From the NCBI GenBank assembly GCA_024277145.1, contig JAJRVU010000313.1:1-40019 (forward strand): a stretch of 40,019 nucleotides of DNA. Direction: 5' to 3'. The notes below the pieces were generated by a model that was not told the origin of the DNA, did no database searches, and saw only the letters and a list, made by a program, of their open reading frames with translations. This DNA is from Planctomycetota bacterium. Its GTDB lineage: Bacteria; Planctomycetota; Planctomycetia; Planctomycetales; Planctomycetaceae. How positions within the stretch are numbered: position 1 is the first letter of the stretch; the number at the start of each line of letters is the position of its first letter. The position numbers and the translations under genes were made by a program. Below, in pieces: positions 7,739-16,574 of this stretch.

Positions 7739-9136
7739 ATGAGTTTTCGGTTAATAAACAGTTTGATCGTACTGTCGTTCATTTGTTGTTCAGGCTGTGA
7801 CAGTTTGTTTATGTCATCACCTGCAGAATTCAAATTGAGTAAACGAACAAAATCACTTCATGGTCCTGCAAAAAATGCGGTTCAACGCAACCTGCTGGAT
7901 AAATTTGGTACTCCCGTTGATATGAAAGCGTGGGAGCGATTCCCCATTAATTACGGTAGTATTAAAGGGAAGGTCAAAGAGCCCGGAAGTTCAACAAATG
8001 CATTTTCTGTCAGTTTTAATAATGAACAGGAAATACTCCCTGAAAACTCCATCTTGCGTTGGCTAACCGGTTCTTTTGCTGCTGCTGAAGAAGATCTATT
8101 CAGGGATATCCCGATTGAATCATATTCTGCTGAAACAGGAGAGATAGTTCTTGCAAAAAAATTGTCTGAAGATCCCAAAGAAGGGGATCAGTTTATTATC
8201 AATCCCGGTTTTGTTTTACAGCATGGCCGCAAACTTTATATGACTCACTGTTTGCATTGTCATGGAGTCAGTGGTGACGGAAATGGTCCGACTTCAGAAT
8301 ATTTGAATCCTCGTCCTCGTGATTATCGTGATGGAGTTTTCAAATTCACATCCACTCTCTCAACAGAAAAAGTGAGCCATGCAGACTTGCAGCGAATTGT
8401 GAAGAAAGGGATTCCCGGAACATACATGCCTTCGTTCATGTTGTTGAAAGATGATGAACTGGAAGCCATTCTTTCCTATGTTCAATGGTTATCATCCCGC
8501 GGTGAACTGGAAAAGAAAATGGTTGCAGAACTGGAAGCAGATTATTCCACTGCAGCGGTGAGAAGCCGAAAGAAAGAGGGTGAAACCTCAGAAGCAATTA
8601 GTAAGGAACTACAAGAATTACTTTCAGTAGAATTTAGTGAGACCGTAGACGGGTTGGCAACAGAAGTTGCGGAAACCTGGACTCGTGCTAATAGTAAGGA
8701 AAGCCTTGTTGTTCCGAAGATTTCTCGTGTTCCTGATTCGCCAGAGTCTCGGCAAAAAGGGCGTGAACTGTATCTTTCCAATAAGGCAAAGTGTGCAACG
8801 TGTCACGGACCCAAAGGAATCGGGAATGGCCCGGAAACAAAACTGTTCAGGAAGATTCCGGGAACAAATAAAGAATATGATCAACCCGGCTTGTTCGACA
8901 TGTGGGATAAACATGTTAAACCAAGAGATTTGACTCGCGGTATTTATCGAGGTGGTCGAAGACCGATTGATCTTTACAGTCGAGTTTATTCAGGGATCAA
9001 GGGCACTCCGATGCCTGCATTTGCTGGAACTTTAACGGATGAAGAAATCTGGCATTTAACCAATTATGTGATGAGTGTTCCTTTTGAAGGTCAATCTTCA
9101 CATGCAACTGAGACTGAAAAAGTGTCTCAGAAATAA
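7739..9136 (+). CDS. Dihaem cytochrome c lipoprotein
   Basis: This is a probable electron shuttle or docking cytochrome between the quinol oxidase-like complex and the terminal oxidase. The N-terminus is a lipoprotein signal (CSGC, lipidated C20). Two class I cytochrome c domains follow: the first haem at C171/C174/H175 with a later Met candidate in GTYMPSFM, the second at C352/C355/H356 with Met candidate in GTPMPAF. Both domains carry the GDGNGP or GIGNGP loop after the haem, so they look like a duplication. The region 21-160 before the first haem has no recognised motif, and a charged, probably helical linker joins the two domains (about 255-330). It sits 91 nt after the cupredoxin gene and 109 nt before coxB. 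Which carrier reaches CoxB cannot be settled from sequence. Confidence 0.88.
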   Translation: MSFRLINSLIVLSFICCSGCDSLFMSSPAEFKLSKRTKSLHGPAKNAVQRNLLDKFGTPVDMKAWERFPINYGSIKGKVKEPGSSTNAFSVSFNNEQEILPENSILRWLTGSFAAAEEDLFRDIPIESYSAETGEIVLAKKLSEDPKEGDQFIINPGFVLQHGRKLYMTHCLHCHGVSGDGNGPTSEYLNPRPRDYRDGVFKFTSTLSTEKVSHADLQRIVKKGIPGTYMPSFMLLKDDELEAILSYVQWLSSRGELEKKMVAELEADYSTAAVRSRKKEGETSEAISKELQELLSVEFSETVDGLATEVAETWTRANSKESLVVPKISRVPDSPESRQKGRELYLSNKAKCATCHGPKGIGNGPETKLFRKIPGTNKEYDQPGLFDMWDKHVKPRDLTRGIYRGGRRPIDLYSRVYSGIKGTPMPAFAGTLTDEEIWHLTNYVMSVPFEGQSSHATETEKVSQK

Positions 9137-9245
9137 TCGTAATTCGAATCGTTATTATAAACATTGATTTTGTAATTTTAATATTATCTGACTGACTTCG
9201 CTAAATAGGTGATTCTTTGAATTGCCGGGAGAGTGAGGGGAAAAA

Positions 9246-10115
9246 GTGAAAAAATTCTGGTGTCTTTTTTTTATGTTCTGGCCTATCGTGGCATTGGTTG
9301 TCTGTGCAATGGCGCCAGGAATGAACTGGTGGTTTCCGGGAGAATCCAATTCTCCCATAGGGGTTGAGATCGATGGCTTGTTCAATTTGATATTGATCAT
9401 TGTCACAATCGTTTTCATTGGAACGCAGATTGCATTTGGATATGTTCTCTGGAAAGGTGCACATATACAAAAAAATGAAAAAGCACTTTATACGCATGGT
9501 AGTCATAACCTGGAAATTATCTGGACGGTCCTTCCCTGTGTTGTGATGCTTTTTATCGCATTGTACCAAATGGAAGTCTGGGCAAAATTCCGAGTTCAAA
9601 GTACTTTTGATCAAGATGCCGTCAGCCAGCCGATTGCTGAAGTTACTGCAAGACAATTTGAATGGCGAATTCGTTATCCGGGTCCTGATACAAAATTTGA
9701 AGGCAAAGCTGATATTACAGACTGGCTTAAGAACCCTCGTCCTACAGATCTTTATACGGTTAACGATTTACATGTACCAGCCGGTAAAAATGTCCTGATT
9801 CATTTACGTTCGGGGGATGTGCAGCATTCCTTTTTCGTTCCTGAATTAAGAATCAAACAGGATGCAGTCCCGGGAACAGTGATTCCCATCTGGTTTAATG
9901 TTGATAACAAAACCAAAAAATATGACGAGTCGATCAAAGGTTTTTCCTATGAACTGGTTTGTGCAGAATTATGTGGCTGGGGTCATTACAAAATGCAGGC
10001 CCGAGTTGTTGCGCAACTGGAAGATGAATATAAAAATTATTTATTACAATTACAAAAAGAGCAGTTTGATGACGGCGTTTCCGCTGAATCAGATGATGAC
10101 GAAGAAGAGGAGTGA
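9246..10115 (+). CDS. coxB: Cytochrome c oxidase subunit II
   Basis: This subunit receives electrons from the cytochrome c or cupredoxin through its CuA centre. Two N-terminal membrane helices (about 5-28 and 43-68) precede a periplasmic cupredoxin domain. CuA ligands are H194 (in DVQHSFFVPEL) and the C-terminal motif CAELCGWGHYKM with C239, E241, C243, H247 and M250. No fused cytochrome c domain follows the CuA domain, unlike caa3-type subunit II, so an external donor is needed; the preceding lipoproteins are candidates. The C-terminus is strongly acidic. The start is GTG at 9246, preceded by a purine-rich GAGTGAGGGG stretch. The gap to coxA is 9 nt. Confidence 0.96.
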   Translation: MKKFWCLFFMFWPIVALVVCAMAPGMNWWFPGESNSPIGVEIDGLFNLILIIVTIVFIGTQIAFGYVLWKGAHIQKNEKALYTHGSHNLEIIWTVLPCVVMLFIALYQMEVWAKFRVQSTFDQDAVSQPIAEVTARQFEWRIRYPGPDTKFEGKADITDWLKNPRPTDLYTVNDLHVPAGKNVLIHLRSGDVQHSFFVPELRIKQDAVPGTVIPIWFNVDNKTKKYDESIKGFSYELVCAELCGWGHYKMQARVVAQLEDEYKNYLLQLQKEQFDDGVSAESDDDEEEE

Positions 10116-10124
10116 GGTGCGTAG

Positions 10125-11945
10125 GTGAGCACATTAAACCCAGCAGATGCAGGTTTCAATTCAGATCATGCAGAAGATACACATGCAGAACATCATGAAT
10201 TAAGCTTTGTTAAAAAATATGTTTTTTCAACCGATCATAAAATCATTGGTATCCAGTTCCTTATAACTACGGTCCTGATGTTGATGGTGGGTGGAGCGTT
10301 GGCGCTAGCGGTTCGCTGGCAATTAGCGTTTCCCTGGTCCAATATGCCTATACTAGGGAAGTATTTTGCCTCAGAAGGGGGCCAGATTTCCCCCGAATTC
10401 TACACCATGCTTTTCACTATGCATGCCTCCGTGATGATCTTTCTTGTGATCATTCCGATCCTTGCAGGTGCATTTGGAAACTATCTGATTCCATTGCAAA
10501 TTGGTGCAGATGATATGGCGTTTCCCACTTTGAACATGTTGAGTTACTGGTTCATGTGGCCTGCCATGATGCTTTTTGGAATGAGTTTTTTGTTTGGCGG
10601 AGGACCTGCTTCCGGTTGGACGTCTTATCCAATTCTTTCCGCGATTAAAGATGCAGCTCCCGGTTCTGGTGCAGCACAAACATTCTGGTTACTGGGACTG
10701 ACTTTCGTCGGTTTCTCTTCCATGATGGGTTCCATTAATTACCTGACGACAATTATCAACATGCGTGCACCCGGAATGACTTTGTTCCGAATGCCTATGT
10801 CAATTTGGGGATTGTTTATTACTGCAATCCTTCAAGCTTTTGCTTTACCCGTTTTAACTGCTGCAGGATTCATGCTTGTTGCAGACCGTGAATTAGGAAC
10901 ATGTTTCTTTATTCCTGCTTCTATTATTGTCAATAATGCATCTCCCACTATTGGGGGTGGTCAGCCTTTACTCTGGCAGCATCTTTTCTGGTTTTATTCT
11001 CATCCCGCGGTTTACATCATGTTGCTTCCTGCAATGGGAATGGTTTCAGACATGCTTGCGACGATGTGCCGAAAGCCATTGTTTGGTTACAAACCAATGG
11101 TTTATTCGATGTCAGCAATTGCTGGTCTCGGGTTTATTGTTTGGGGACACCACATGTTTACAAGTGGAATGAACCCAGCACTTGGAATGACTTTTATGCT
11201 TTCAACAATGATGATTGCATTGCCTTCCGCAGTGAAAACATTTAACTGGATTGGCACAATGTGGGGTGGCCGAATTCAGTTTAATGCTGTCATGTTGAAT
11301 TGTGCAGCGTTTGTCACGATGTTCGTTGTTGGTGGATTAAGCGGTATTTTCATGGCTGCTGTTCCTGTTGATATTTATATTCACGATACTTATTTCATTG
11401 TCGCGCATTTTCATTATGTCCTGTTTGGTGCAACCCTGTTTGGTGTCTTTGGCGCAATCCAGTTCTGGTTCCCGAAAATGTTCGGCCGAATGATGAATGA
11501 TTCTGTTGCCAAATGGCATTTCTTCCTGACGTTTCTAGGTGCAAACGGAACATTCTTCCCAATGCATTTCCTGGGTGTCGCGGGAATGCCGAGGCGATAC
11601 GCAGATCCTTATTTGCATCCTTATCTGGAACATCTGCTTCCAATGAATCAATTTATGACCATTTCTGCCCTTTTGATGGGAGTTGCACAGTTTCTTCTTC
11701 TCGGAAATTTCTTCTACAGCATGTTCTATGGGAAAAAATGTGGAAGAAACCCGTGGAATGCAAACAGTCTGGAATGGACAGCTCCATCTCCTCCGGGGCA
11801 TGGAAACTTTGATATCCCTCCGGTAGTTTATCGCGGACCTTACGAATATTCTTCTCCACTTTCTGGTGATAAAGATTTTCTTATGCAGACAGAACCTCCG
11901 GTGAAGAAAAAGAAAAAAGATACAGGCGAGACAGAAGATTCCTGA
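10125..11945 (+). CDS. coxA: Cytochrome c oxidase subunit I, A2-type
   Basis: This is the catalytic haem-copper subunit that reduces oxygen and pumps protons. Low-spin haem ligands are H100 and H430, the high-spin haem ligand is H428, and CuB ligands are H293, H342 and H343. The sequence around H293 is YSHPAVY: the cross-linked tyrosine Y297 is present, but the glutamate of A1 oxidases (HPEVY) is Ala, and the preceding Tyr-Ser is the A2 signature. The D-channel entry region (PLQIGADDMAFP) is conserved. At 606 residues it is longer than minimal subunit I, with a hydrophilic Lys/Glu-rich C-terminal tail. The start is GTG at 10125, with a GAGG-like site about 7 nt upstream. The family and subclass call rests on clear motifs. 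Confidence 0.96.
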   Translation: MSTLNPADAGFNSDHAEDTHAEHHELSFVKKYVFSTDHKIIGIQFLITTVLMLMVGGALALAVRWQLAFPWSNMPILGKYFASEGGQISPEFYTMLFTMHASVMIFLVIIPILAGAFGNYLIPLQIGADDMAFPTLNMLSYWFMWPAMMLFGMSFLFGGGPASGWTSYPILSAIKDAAPGSGAAQTFWLLGLTFVGFSSMMGSINYLTTIINMRAPGMTLFRMPMSIWGLFITAILQAFALPVLTAAGFMLVADRELGTCFFIPASIIVNNASPTIGGGQPLLWQHLFWFYSHPAVYIMLLPAMGMVSDMLATMCRKPLFGYKPMVYSMSAIAGLGFIVWGHHMFTSGMNPALGMTFMLSTMMIALPSAVKTFNWIGTMWGGRIQFNAVMLNCAAFVTMFVVGGLSGIFMAAVPVDIYIHDTYFIVAHFHYVLFGATLFGVFGAIQFWFPKMFGRMMNDSVAKWHFFLTFLGANGTFFPMHFLGVAGMPRRYADPYLHPYLEHLLPMNQFMTISALLMGVAQFLLLGNFFYSMFYGKKCGRNPWNANSLEWTAPSPPGHGNFDIPPVVYRGPYEYSSPLSGDKDFLMQTEPPVKKKKKDTGETEDS

Positions 11946-12022
11946 ATCTGATGTAGATAGTCTCGCGAATAAAATTGTTATCGAAATAAAATCACTTTAA
12001 TAAACTGAAACTGAATTTAATA

Positions 12023-13009
12023 ATGTCGTCACCAACTTATCACCCTTGGCTTCATCGATTCGCTGTGATTACCGCAGTCGTTTCTTTGCTGCCTATTATT
12101 ATGGGTGCATTAGTGACAACATTTGATGCGGGGATGGCTTTTCCTGATTGGCCTTCTTCCGATGGCCATAACATGTTTTTCTATCCCTGGCTGGAATCTG
12201 CTGGAGATAAATTCCTGGAACATGGCCACAGGCTAGCCGGTTCCTTGATAGGTTTTATCTCCATTATTCTGTTTGTTATCGCCATGAAAACGGAAGAACG
12301 GAAATGGATCAAAGTTGTTGCATTCAGCATTCTGATTGGAATTATCATACAGGGAATTCTAGGTGGTGTTCGCGTTCTGGTTGATGTACGTATCATGGCT
12401 TTAATTCATGCATCATTTGCAGCAGTCGTTTTTACGTTGATCAGTTGTTTGATTCTGTTTACAAGCAAATCATGGTTAAAAGACCAGTCTGAAAAACAAG
12501 ATGAGCAGAGTGAGCCAGCCAGTTTTATCAAGCCAATTTCCACGCTTCTTCCTTTGATTATCTTTGGACAATATCTTGTTGGCGGAATGCTCAGGCATTT
12601 AGGGCGTTCTGTTTTTGAGCATATAGCGCTTGCTATTCTGGTGTTGCTGTTTGCTTTTGTTTTAAATTTTCAAACAAGACAAACGCATAATCGATGGTTG
12701 ATTAAATCTGCAAACTGGACTTTATTGATTGTACTGCTTCAAGTTTCTTTAGGGGTTGGGGCCTTTATTACAAAATATGGAATGGTCTCGATGGGTTATG
12801 TTGCCGTCCAGCATTCGCCAATACAAATTACTTTTCGATCTACCCACACAATTATTGGAATGGTCGTCTTGATGACTTCCGTGATTCATATGATCCGTGT
12901 TTATCGGGTGGCCTCGGAAAATTCGACAACAGAAAAAACATTGACCGAAAATATTGGTGGCTCAATTTCTCCGATAGATTCCCTTTCCGTTAAAGGGGGT
13001 CTTTCATGA
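12023..13009 (+). CDS. ctaA: Haem A synthase (COX15/CtaA family)
   Basis: This enzyme converts haem O to haem A for the oxidase encoded next to it. The 328-residue protein has eight predicted membrane helices in two four-helix halves. The conserved histidines appear in LEHGHRLAGS and ALIHASF in the first half and in FEHIAL, VQHSPIQ and RSTHTIIGM in the second. The hydrophilic loop between the halves (about 155-170) is rich in Glu, Gln and Ser. The stop overlaps the ctaB start (ATGA), so haem O and haem A synthesis are translationally coupled. The position between coxA and ctaB matches other bacterial oxidase operons. Confidence 0.92.
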   Translation: MSSPTYHPWLHRFAVITAVVSLLPIIMGALVTTFDAGMAFPDWPSSDGHNMFFYPWLESAGDKFLEHGHRLAGSLIGFISIILFVIAMKTEERKWIKVVAFSILIGIIIQGILGGVRVLVDVRIMALIHASFAAVVFTLISCLILFTSKSWLKDQSEKQDEQSEPASFIKPISTLLPLIIFGQYLVGGMLRHLGRSVFEHIALAILVLLFAFVLNFQTRQTHNRWLIKSANWTLLIVLLQVSLGVGAFITKYGMVSMGYVAVQHSPIQITFRSTHTIIGMVVLMTSVIHMIRVYRVASENSTTEKTLTENIGGSISPIDSLSVKGGLS

Positions 13010-13938
13010 GTACAATCCGAGCACACGAAACGTATCCTCAATCTTATAATAAATCACTTCTCAGTTCCGGGTTAAGCCGGGTTGCGGTTTATTATGAATT
13101 GATGAAGCCAAGAATTTCCGTCATGGTTCTGGTCACAGTGACCATTGGATATTTTCTGGCCTCTGAATCTGTCATTTCATTAATTGGGCTTTTACAAACA
13201 TTAATAGGGATTTCTTTAGTTGCTGTTGCAAGCAATACGTTGAATCAATGGGTTGAGCGTGACACAGATTCCCGAATGGAACGAACAAAAAGCAGACCAT
13301 TACCCACCGGCAGACTGAGTTCTGCTGAAGTTTTGTTGTTTGGTCTGTTTTGTGGTGTGATCGGTTTAATTTTTCTTTATCTGTTTGTCAATTTTCAAAC
13401 AACATTGCTAGCCTGCCTGACAATGATTCTGTATGTCGGAATTTACACGCCACTAAAAAGAAAAAGTACACTTTGCACTATGATCGGTGCGATTCCGGGA
13501 GCGTTGCCACCTGTATTAGGTTGGTTAGCTGCAGGGGGTTCCTATAGTTTGGAAGCGTTGACGCTTTTTGGAATCTTATTTATGTGGCAGTTCCCACATT
13601 TTCTGGCAATTGCGTGGATTTACAAAGACCAGTATGAAAAAGCAGGTTTAAAAATGCTTCCACAGATTGCAATTAAGAAAGGTCACACAGGCTGGATTGC
13701 AATATTTTATGCAATTGCACTTATTCCTGTGACACTTCTTGCAAGTCAACTTTCTATTGCAGGAACATTTTATACATACACTGCATTAATTCTTGGATTG
13801 GTTTACTTAATCAGTTCAATCAGGTTCATGTTGGATGAATCCCGGAAGACAGCTCGTCAATTATTGTTGACATCATTGGTTTACCTGCCCCTGTTACTGG
13901 CGGTTATGACCTGGGATCATTTTTACCTGTTAAGTTAA
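13006..13938 (+). CDS. ctaB: Protohaem IX farnesyltransferase (haem O synthase)
   Basis: This UbiA-family membrane enzyme adds a farnesyl group to haem B to make haem O, the substrate of CtaA. The 310 residues contain about nine hydrophobic helices. The prenyl-diphosphate-binding motif is NQWVERDTDSRMERT (N80, D86, D88), and the second conserved loop appears as YTPLKRKS and WQFPHFLAIAW with KDQYEKAG. The ATG at 13006 overlaps the ctaA stop. Length and motifs are typical, and nothing is missing. Confidence 0.95.
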   Translation: MSTIRAHETYPQSYNKSLLSSGLSRVAVYYELMKPRISVMVLVTVTIGYFLASESVISLIGLLQTLIGISLVAVASNTLNQWVERDTDSRMERTKSRPLPTGRLSSAEVLLFGLFCGVIGLIFLYLFVNFQTTLLACLTMILYVGIYTPLKRKSTLCTMIGAIPGALPPVLGWLAAGGSYSLEALTLFGILFMWQFPHFLAIAWIYKDQYEKAGLKMLPQIAIKKGHTGWIAIFYAIALIPVTLLASQLSIAGTFYTYTALILGLVYLISSIRFMLDESRKTARQLLLTSLVYLPLLLAVMTWDHFYLLS

Positions 13939-14040
13939 TCCTCGGAATGAGACATCGACAAGATAAAAATAAATTAGTTCAAGCGTTTTAAAATATCGAC
14001 GTTTATATAAATAAGAATATCAATAAGAAGTAGTGAAATC

Positions 14041-14985
14041 ATGACAGACCATCAACAGGCACCCACACTCAAAATGGGAATTCCCATTCCTAATTCCAAA
14101 TTGGGAATGTGGTTATTTCTGGGTACCGAAATTATGTTCTTTACCGCATTCATCGGTACGTATATCGTGTTGCGACTCGGTTCTCCGAATTGGCCAACGA
14201 ATCCTGCAGATACCCATATCAATATTGCATTGGGTGGGACGAACACATTTGTGTTGATTGTTTCCAGTTATTGCGTTGTCCTTGCACATGCAGCCATGGC
14301 TAATAAAGATTTTGCAAAAGCGAGAAAATTCCTTACATATACATTGGTTCTTGCGTTTGTTTTTCTCGGAATCAAATCCGTTGAATACTATGGAAAATTT
14401 TCGCATGACCTGTTACCCGGGCATATCGCAGAAACCGATGAAGCTGCGATTGCAAAAGGCTTAAGGGAAATTGGCGAAGTTATTGATGGACAATATGCAT
14501 CGCTCGTCAAAGGAAATGAAAAACGGCTGGCAAAAAGAGCAATGCTCTCTGAATTGATTACCAAAGACGATGGCAAGAATAAAAGCCTTGTTAATTTGCA
14601 GGCGTTGGATCTGAAATATTTGGAATTAGTTTCAAAAGCTGAAGGGGAAGTTCCCAAAGGGGAAATTATTTCACCAGACTATTCCCTGGATGAATTCAAA
14701 ACAGAATTAACTGCAATGCGAAAATCAGACTATGGCAGTTTGTTGTCATCAGTTCATGAGCCGCATCCGGTTATCTATGGAAACCTTTTTGTTTCTAATT
14801 ATTTTCTGATGACAGGTTTTCATGCCATCCATGTGATTGTTGGAATGATATTATTCATTCTGGCATTGAAACAGGGAGCAAACCTGGATGAAAGATGGAC
14901 GGACTGGGTTGAAAACAGTGGCCTTTACTGGCACTTTGTAGACCTTGTCTGGATTTTCCTGTTCCCGCTTTTATATATCATTTAA
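14041..14985 (+). CDS. coxC: Cytochrome c oxidase subunit III with a large internal insertion
   Basis: This is a membrane subunit that supports subunit I and stabilises proton uptake. The N-terminal helices (about 22-44, 64-88, 99-117) and the C-terminal helices (about 247-276, 295-313) match subunit III, including the family motif [14 protein letters not shown] and the final [16 protein letters not shown]. Between them, residues about 127-245 form a hydrophilic, charged, mostly helical segment absent from ordinary subunit III. The flanking family sequence is intact and in frame, so this is an insertion rather than a frameshift. The insertion should lie in one aqueous loop. It is about one third of the protein and has no motif I recognise. 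coxD follows after 65 nt. Confidence 0.9.
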   Translation: MTDHQQAPTLKMGIPIPNSKLGMWLFLGTEIMFFTAFIGTYIVLRLGSPNWPTNPADTHINIALGGTNTFVLIVSSYCVVLAHAAMANKDFAKARKFLTYTLVLAFVFLGIKSVEYYGKFSHDLLPGHIAETDEAAIAKGLREIGEVIDGQYASLVKGNEKRLAKRAMLSELITKDDGKNKSLVNLQALDLKYLELVSKAEGEVPKGEIISPDYSLDEFKTELTAMRKSDYGSLLSSVHEPHPVIYGNLFVSNYFLMTGFHAIHVIVGMILFILALKQGANLDERWTDWVENSGLYWHFVDLVWIFLFPLLYII

Positions 14986-15050
14986 TTAATATTAAAATTT
15001 TATAACGACTTAAAATAAATATCCTGCATACGAACAGGGAGAGAAGAATA

Positions 15051-15458
15051 ATGTCCGATCAGCATGAAACTCATCACGTGAATTACCTTTATGTGTTTTT
15101 TGCGTTATGTGCTTTTACAAGCATGTCTGTTTTGATGGATTTCATTCATATTGAAAGTAAAGCAGTTCTGGCAACAATTGTATTGTCCATTTCCGTCTGT
15201 AAAGCATTGTGCGTGATGATGTATTTCATGCATTTGAAGTTTGAAGGAAATTGGAAATACGTTTTGCTTGCCCCGACAACTATTCTTGCAATTGGACTTC
15301 CATTGGCTATTCTTCCGGATATCGGTCTTCATTATTATCTGGTGGATGTCCCTCAGTATGAAACAACCTTGTCGCATGGCGATGGACATTCCCATGTGTT
15401 GAATTTGAAAGAATCGGAGTCTTCAGAAGAGAAAACTACGTCCGAGAAAAAGCATTAA
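15051..15458 (+). CDS. coxD: Cytochrome c oxidase subunit IV (prokaryotic, CtaF-like)
   Basis: This small accessory membrane subunit has 135 residues. Three hydrophobic helices are visible (about 8-28, 35-58, 68-92), with the family pattern of a conserved Lys in KALCVMMYFMHLKFE. A His-rich, then Glu/Lys-rich C-terminal tail follows. The start has a good GGGAGAG site 8 nt upstream. It is the last gene of the oxidase run, and a rho-independent terminator begins inside its stop codon. Confidence 0.88.
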   Translation: MSDQHETHHVNYLYVFFALCAFTSMSVLMDFIHIESKAVLATIVLSISVCKALCVMMYFMHLKFEGNWKYVLLAPTTILAIGLPLAILPDIGLHYYLVDVPQYETTLSHGDGHSHVLNLKESESSEEKTTSEKKH

Positions 15459-15476
15459 AGCGTGTTACGCTTTTTT
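15457..15476 (+). terminator. Rho-independent terminator of the cox operon
   Basis: AAAGCGT and ACGCTTT form a perfect 7-bp stem with a GTT loop, directly followed by a T-run (15471-15476). It starts inside the coxD stop codon and closes the respiratory operon. Confidence 0.85.
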
Positions 15477-15496
15477 GTGATCGCGAAGGATACGTT

Positions 15497-15525
15497 TTGA
15501 CCTATTGAAACCTGGCACTCATAAT
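15497..15525 (+). promoter_or_regulatory. Putative sigma70-like promoter for the ABC exporter operon
   Basis: TTGACC (15497-15502) and CATAAT (15520-15525) are separated by 17 nt, between the cox terminator and the ABC ATPase start at 15639. That would give a leader of about 105 nt. Consensus match only. Confidence 0.45.
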
Positions 15526-15638
15526 CCAGGCAGGCGACGAAGAAAAATAAGTTGCTCTGGGAATAGTTTAGAATGTGGCGCACTGTATCAAGTCGGGATG
15601 ACACTTAAACCTTCTATATCATTTATAGAAACGCTCCC

Positions 15639-16574
15639 ATGCCCCAATCTTTCGCAGTGAATGTTGAAAATCTCTCGCACCGGTATGGTAGCCATGAAGC
15701 CTTAAAAGATGTTTGCTTTTCTGTAGAAACGGGCAAAATATTTGGACTGCTAGGCCCCAATGGTGGCGGCAAAACGACTCTCTTCCGCCTGCTTTGCACG
15801 CTTCTTCCTATCCAGTCAGGAAAACTTTCCATCCTTGGTCTGGATGTGTTTCAAAAACCGGATGAAGTCAGAAAACTTGTCGGGATTACATTTCAGTCTC
15901 CCAGCCTGGATGACAGGTTGACCATTCGAGAAAACCTTAAATATCAATCTTACCTGTATGGAATTCGTGGAAAACAGATGCATCAACGGATTGATGATCT
16001 TCTTGAAAAACTGGGATTATCGGATCGTAAAAATGATTATGTGAAATCGCTTTCCGGCGGACTTAAAAGACGAGTCGAAATTGCCAAAGGAATGTTGCAC
16101 AACCCTGAAGTACTGTTACTGGATGAGCCGAATACCGGATTGGACCCCGGAGCCAGAAAGGATGTCTGGACTTATATTAAACAACTTCGTGACGTTCAGA
16201 ACATGACAGTGATTGTGACCACCCACCTGATGGATGAAGCGGAAAATTGTGATCAGCTTGGCATTCTGGACCACGGAGTTCTTGTTGCTAATGGAACTCC
16301 TGATGAATTACGAGAAAGTATTGGAGGCGACTGTATTACCATTCATTCTGATGATCCTGATGCGTTGCTGGTGAAAATTGAGAGTGCATTTCAGTTGACT
16401 CCGCAGAAGATTGGTTCTTTATTAAGAATCGAAAAAGAATCCGGGCATGAACTGGTGCGGGATATTGTCGAGCAATTTTCAGATGATATTCGATCTATTG
16501 TATTGGGAAAGCCGACACTTGAGGATGTTTTCATATCAAAAACTGGCCATCAATTCTGGGAAGAGATTTCGTGA
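15639..16574 (+). CDS. ABC-2 type exporter ATP-binding protein
   Basis: This is the cytoplasmic ATPase of a two-gene ABC exporter. The Walker A motif is GPNGGGKTT (39-47), the Q-loop is near TFQSPS (84-89), the signature LSGG is at 138-141, and Walker B VLLLDE (158-163) is followed by the D-loop GLDPG and the switch His in VTTHLMDEAE. A C-terminal regulatory domain of about 80 residues follows, as in DrrA/NodI-type ATPases. The stop overlaps the permease start (TGATG), so the two proteins are translated together. The substrate is unknown. The position between coxD and a SCO gene suggests a possible link with oxidase assembly, but the separate promoter and terminator allow an unrelated role. 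Confidence 0.92.
   Translation: MPQSFAVNVENLSHRYGSHEALKDVCFSVETGKIFGLLGPNGGGKTTLFRLLCTLLPIQSGKLSILGLDVFQKPDEVRKLVGITFQSPSLDDRLTIRENLKYQSYLYGIRGKQMHQRIDDLLEKLGLSDRKNDYVKSLSGGLKRRVEIAKGMLHNPEVLLLDEPNTGLDPGARKDVWTYIKQLRDVQNMTVIVTTHLMDEAENCDQLGILDHGVLVANGTPDELRESIGGDCITIHSDDPDALLVKIESAFQLTPQKIGSLLRIEKESGHELVRDIVEQFSDDIRSIVLGKPTLEDVFISKTGHQFWEEIS

Noticed and set aside
9137-9160. tRNA T-arm-like TTCGAATC
   Set aside because: No acceptor stem, anticodon arm or CCA-side complement could be built around it.
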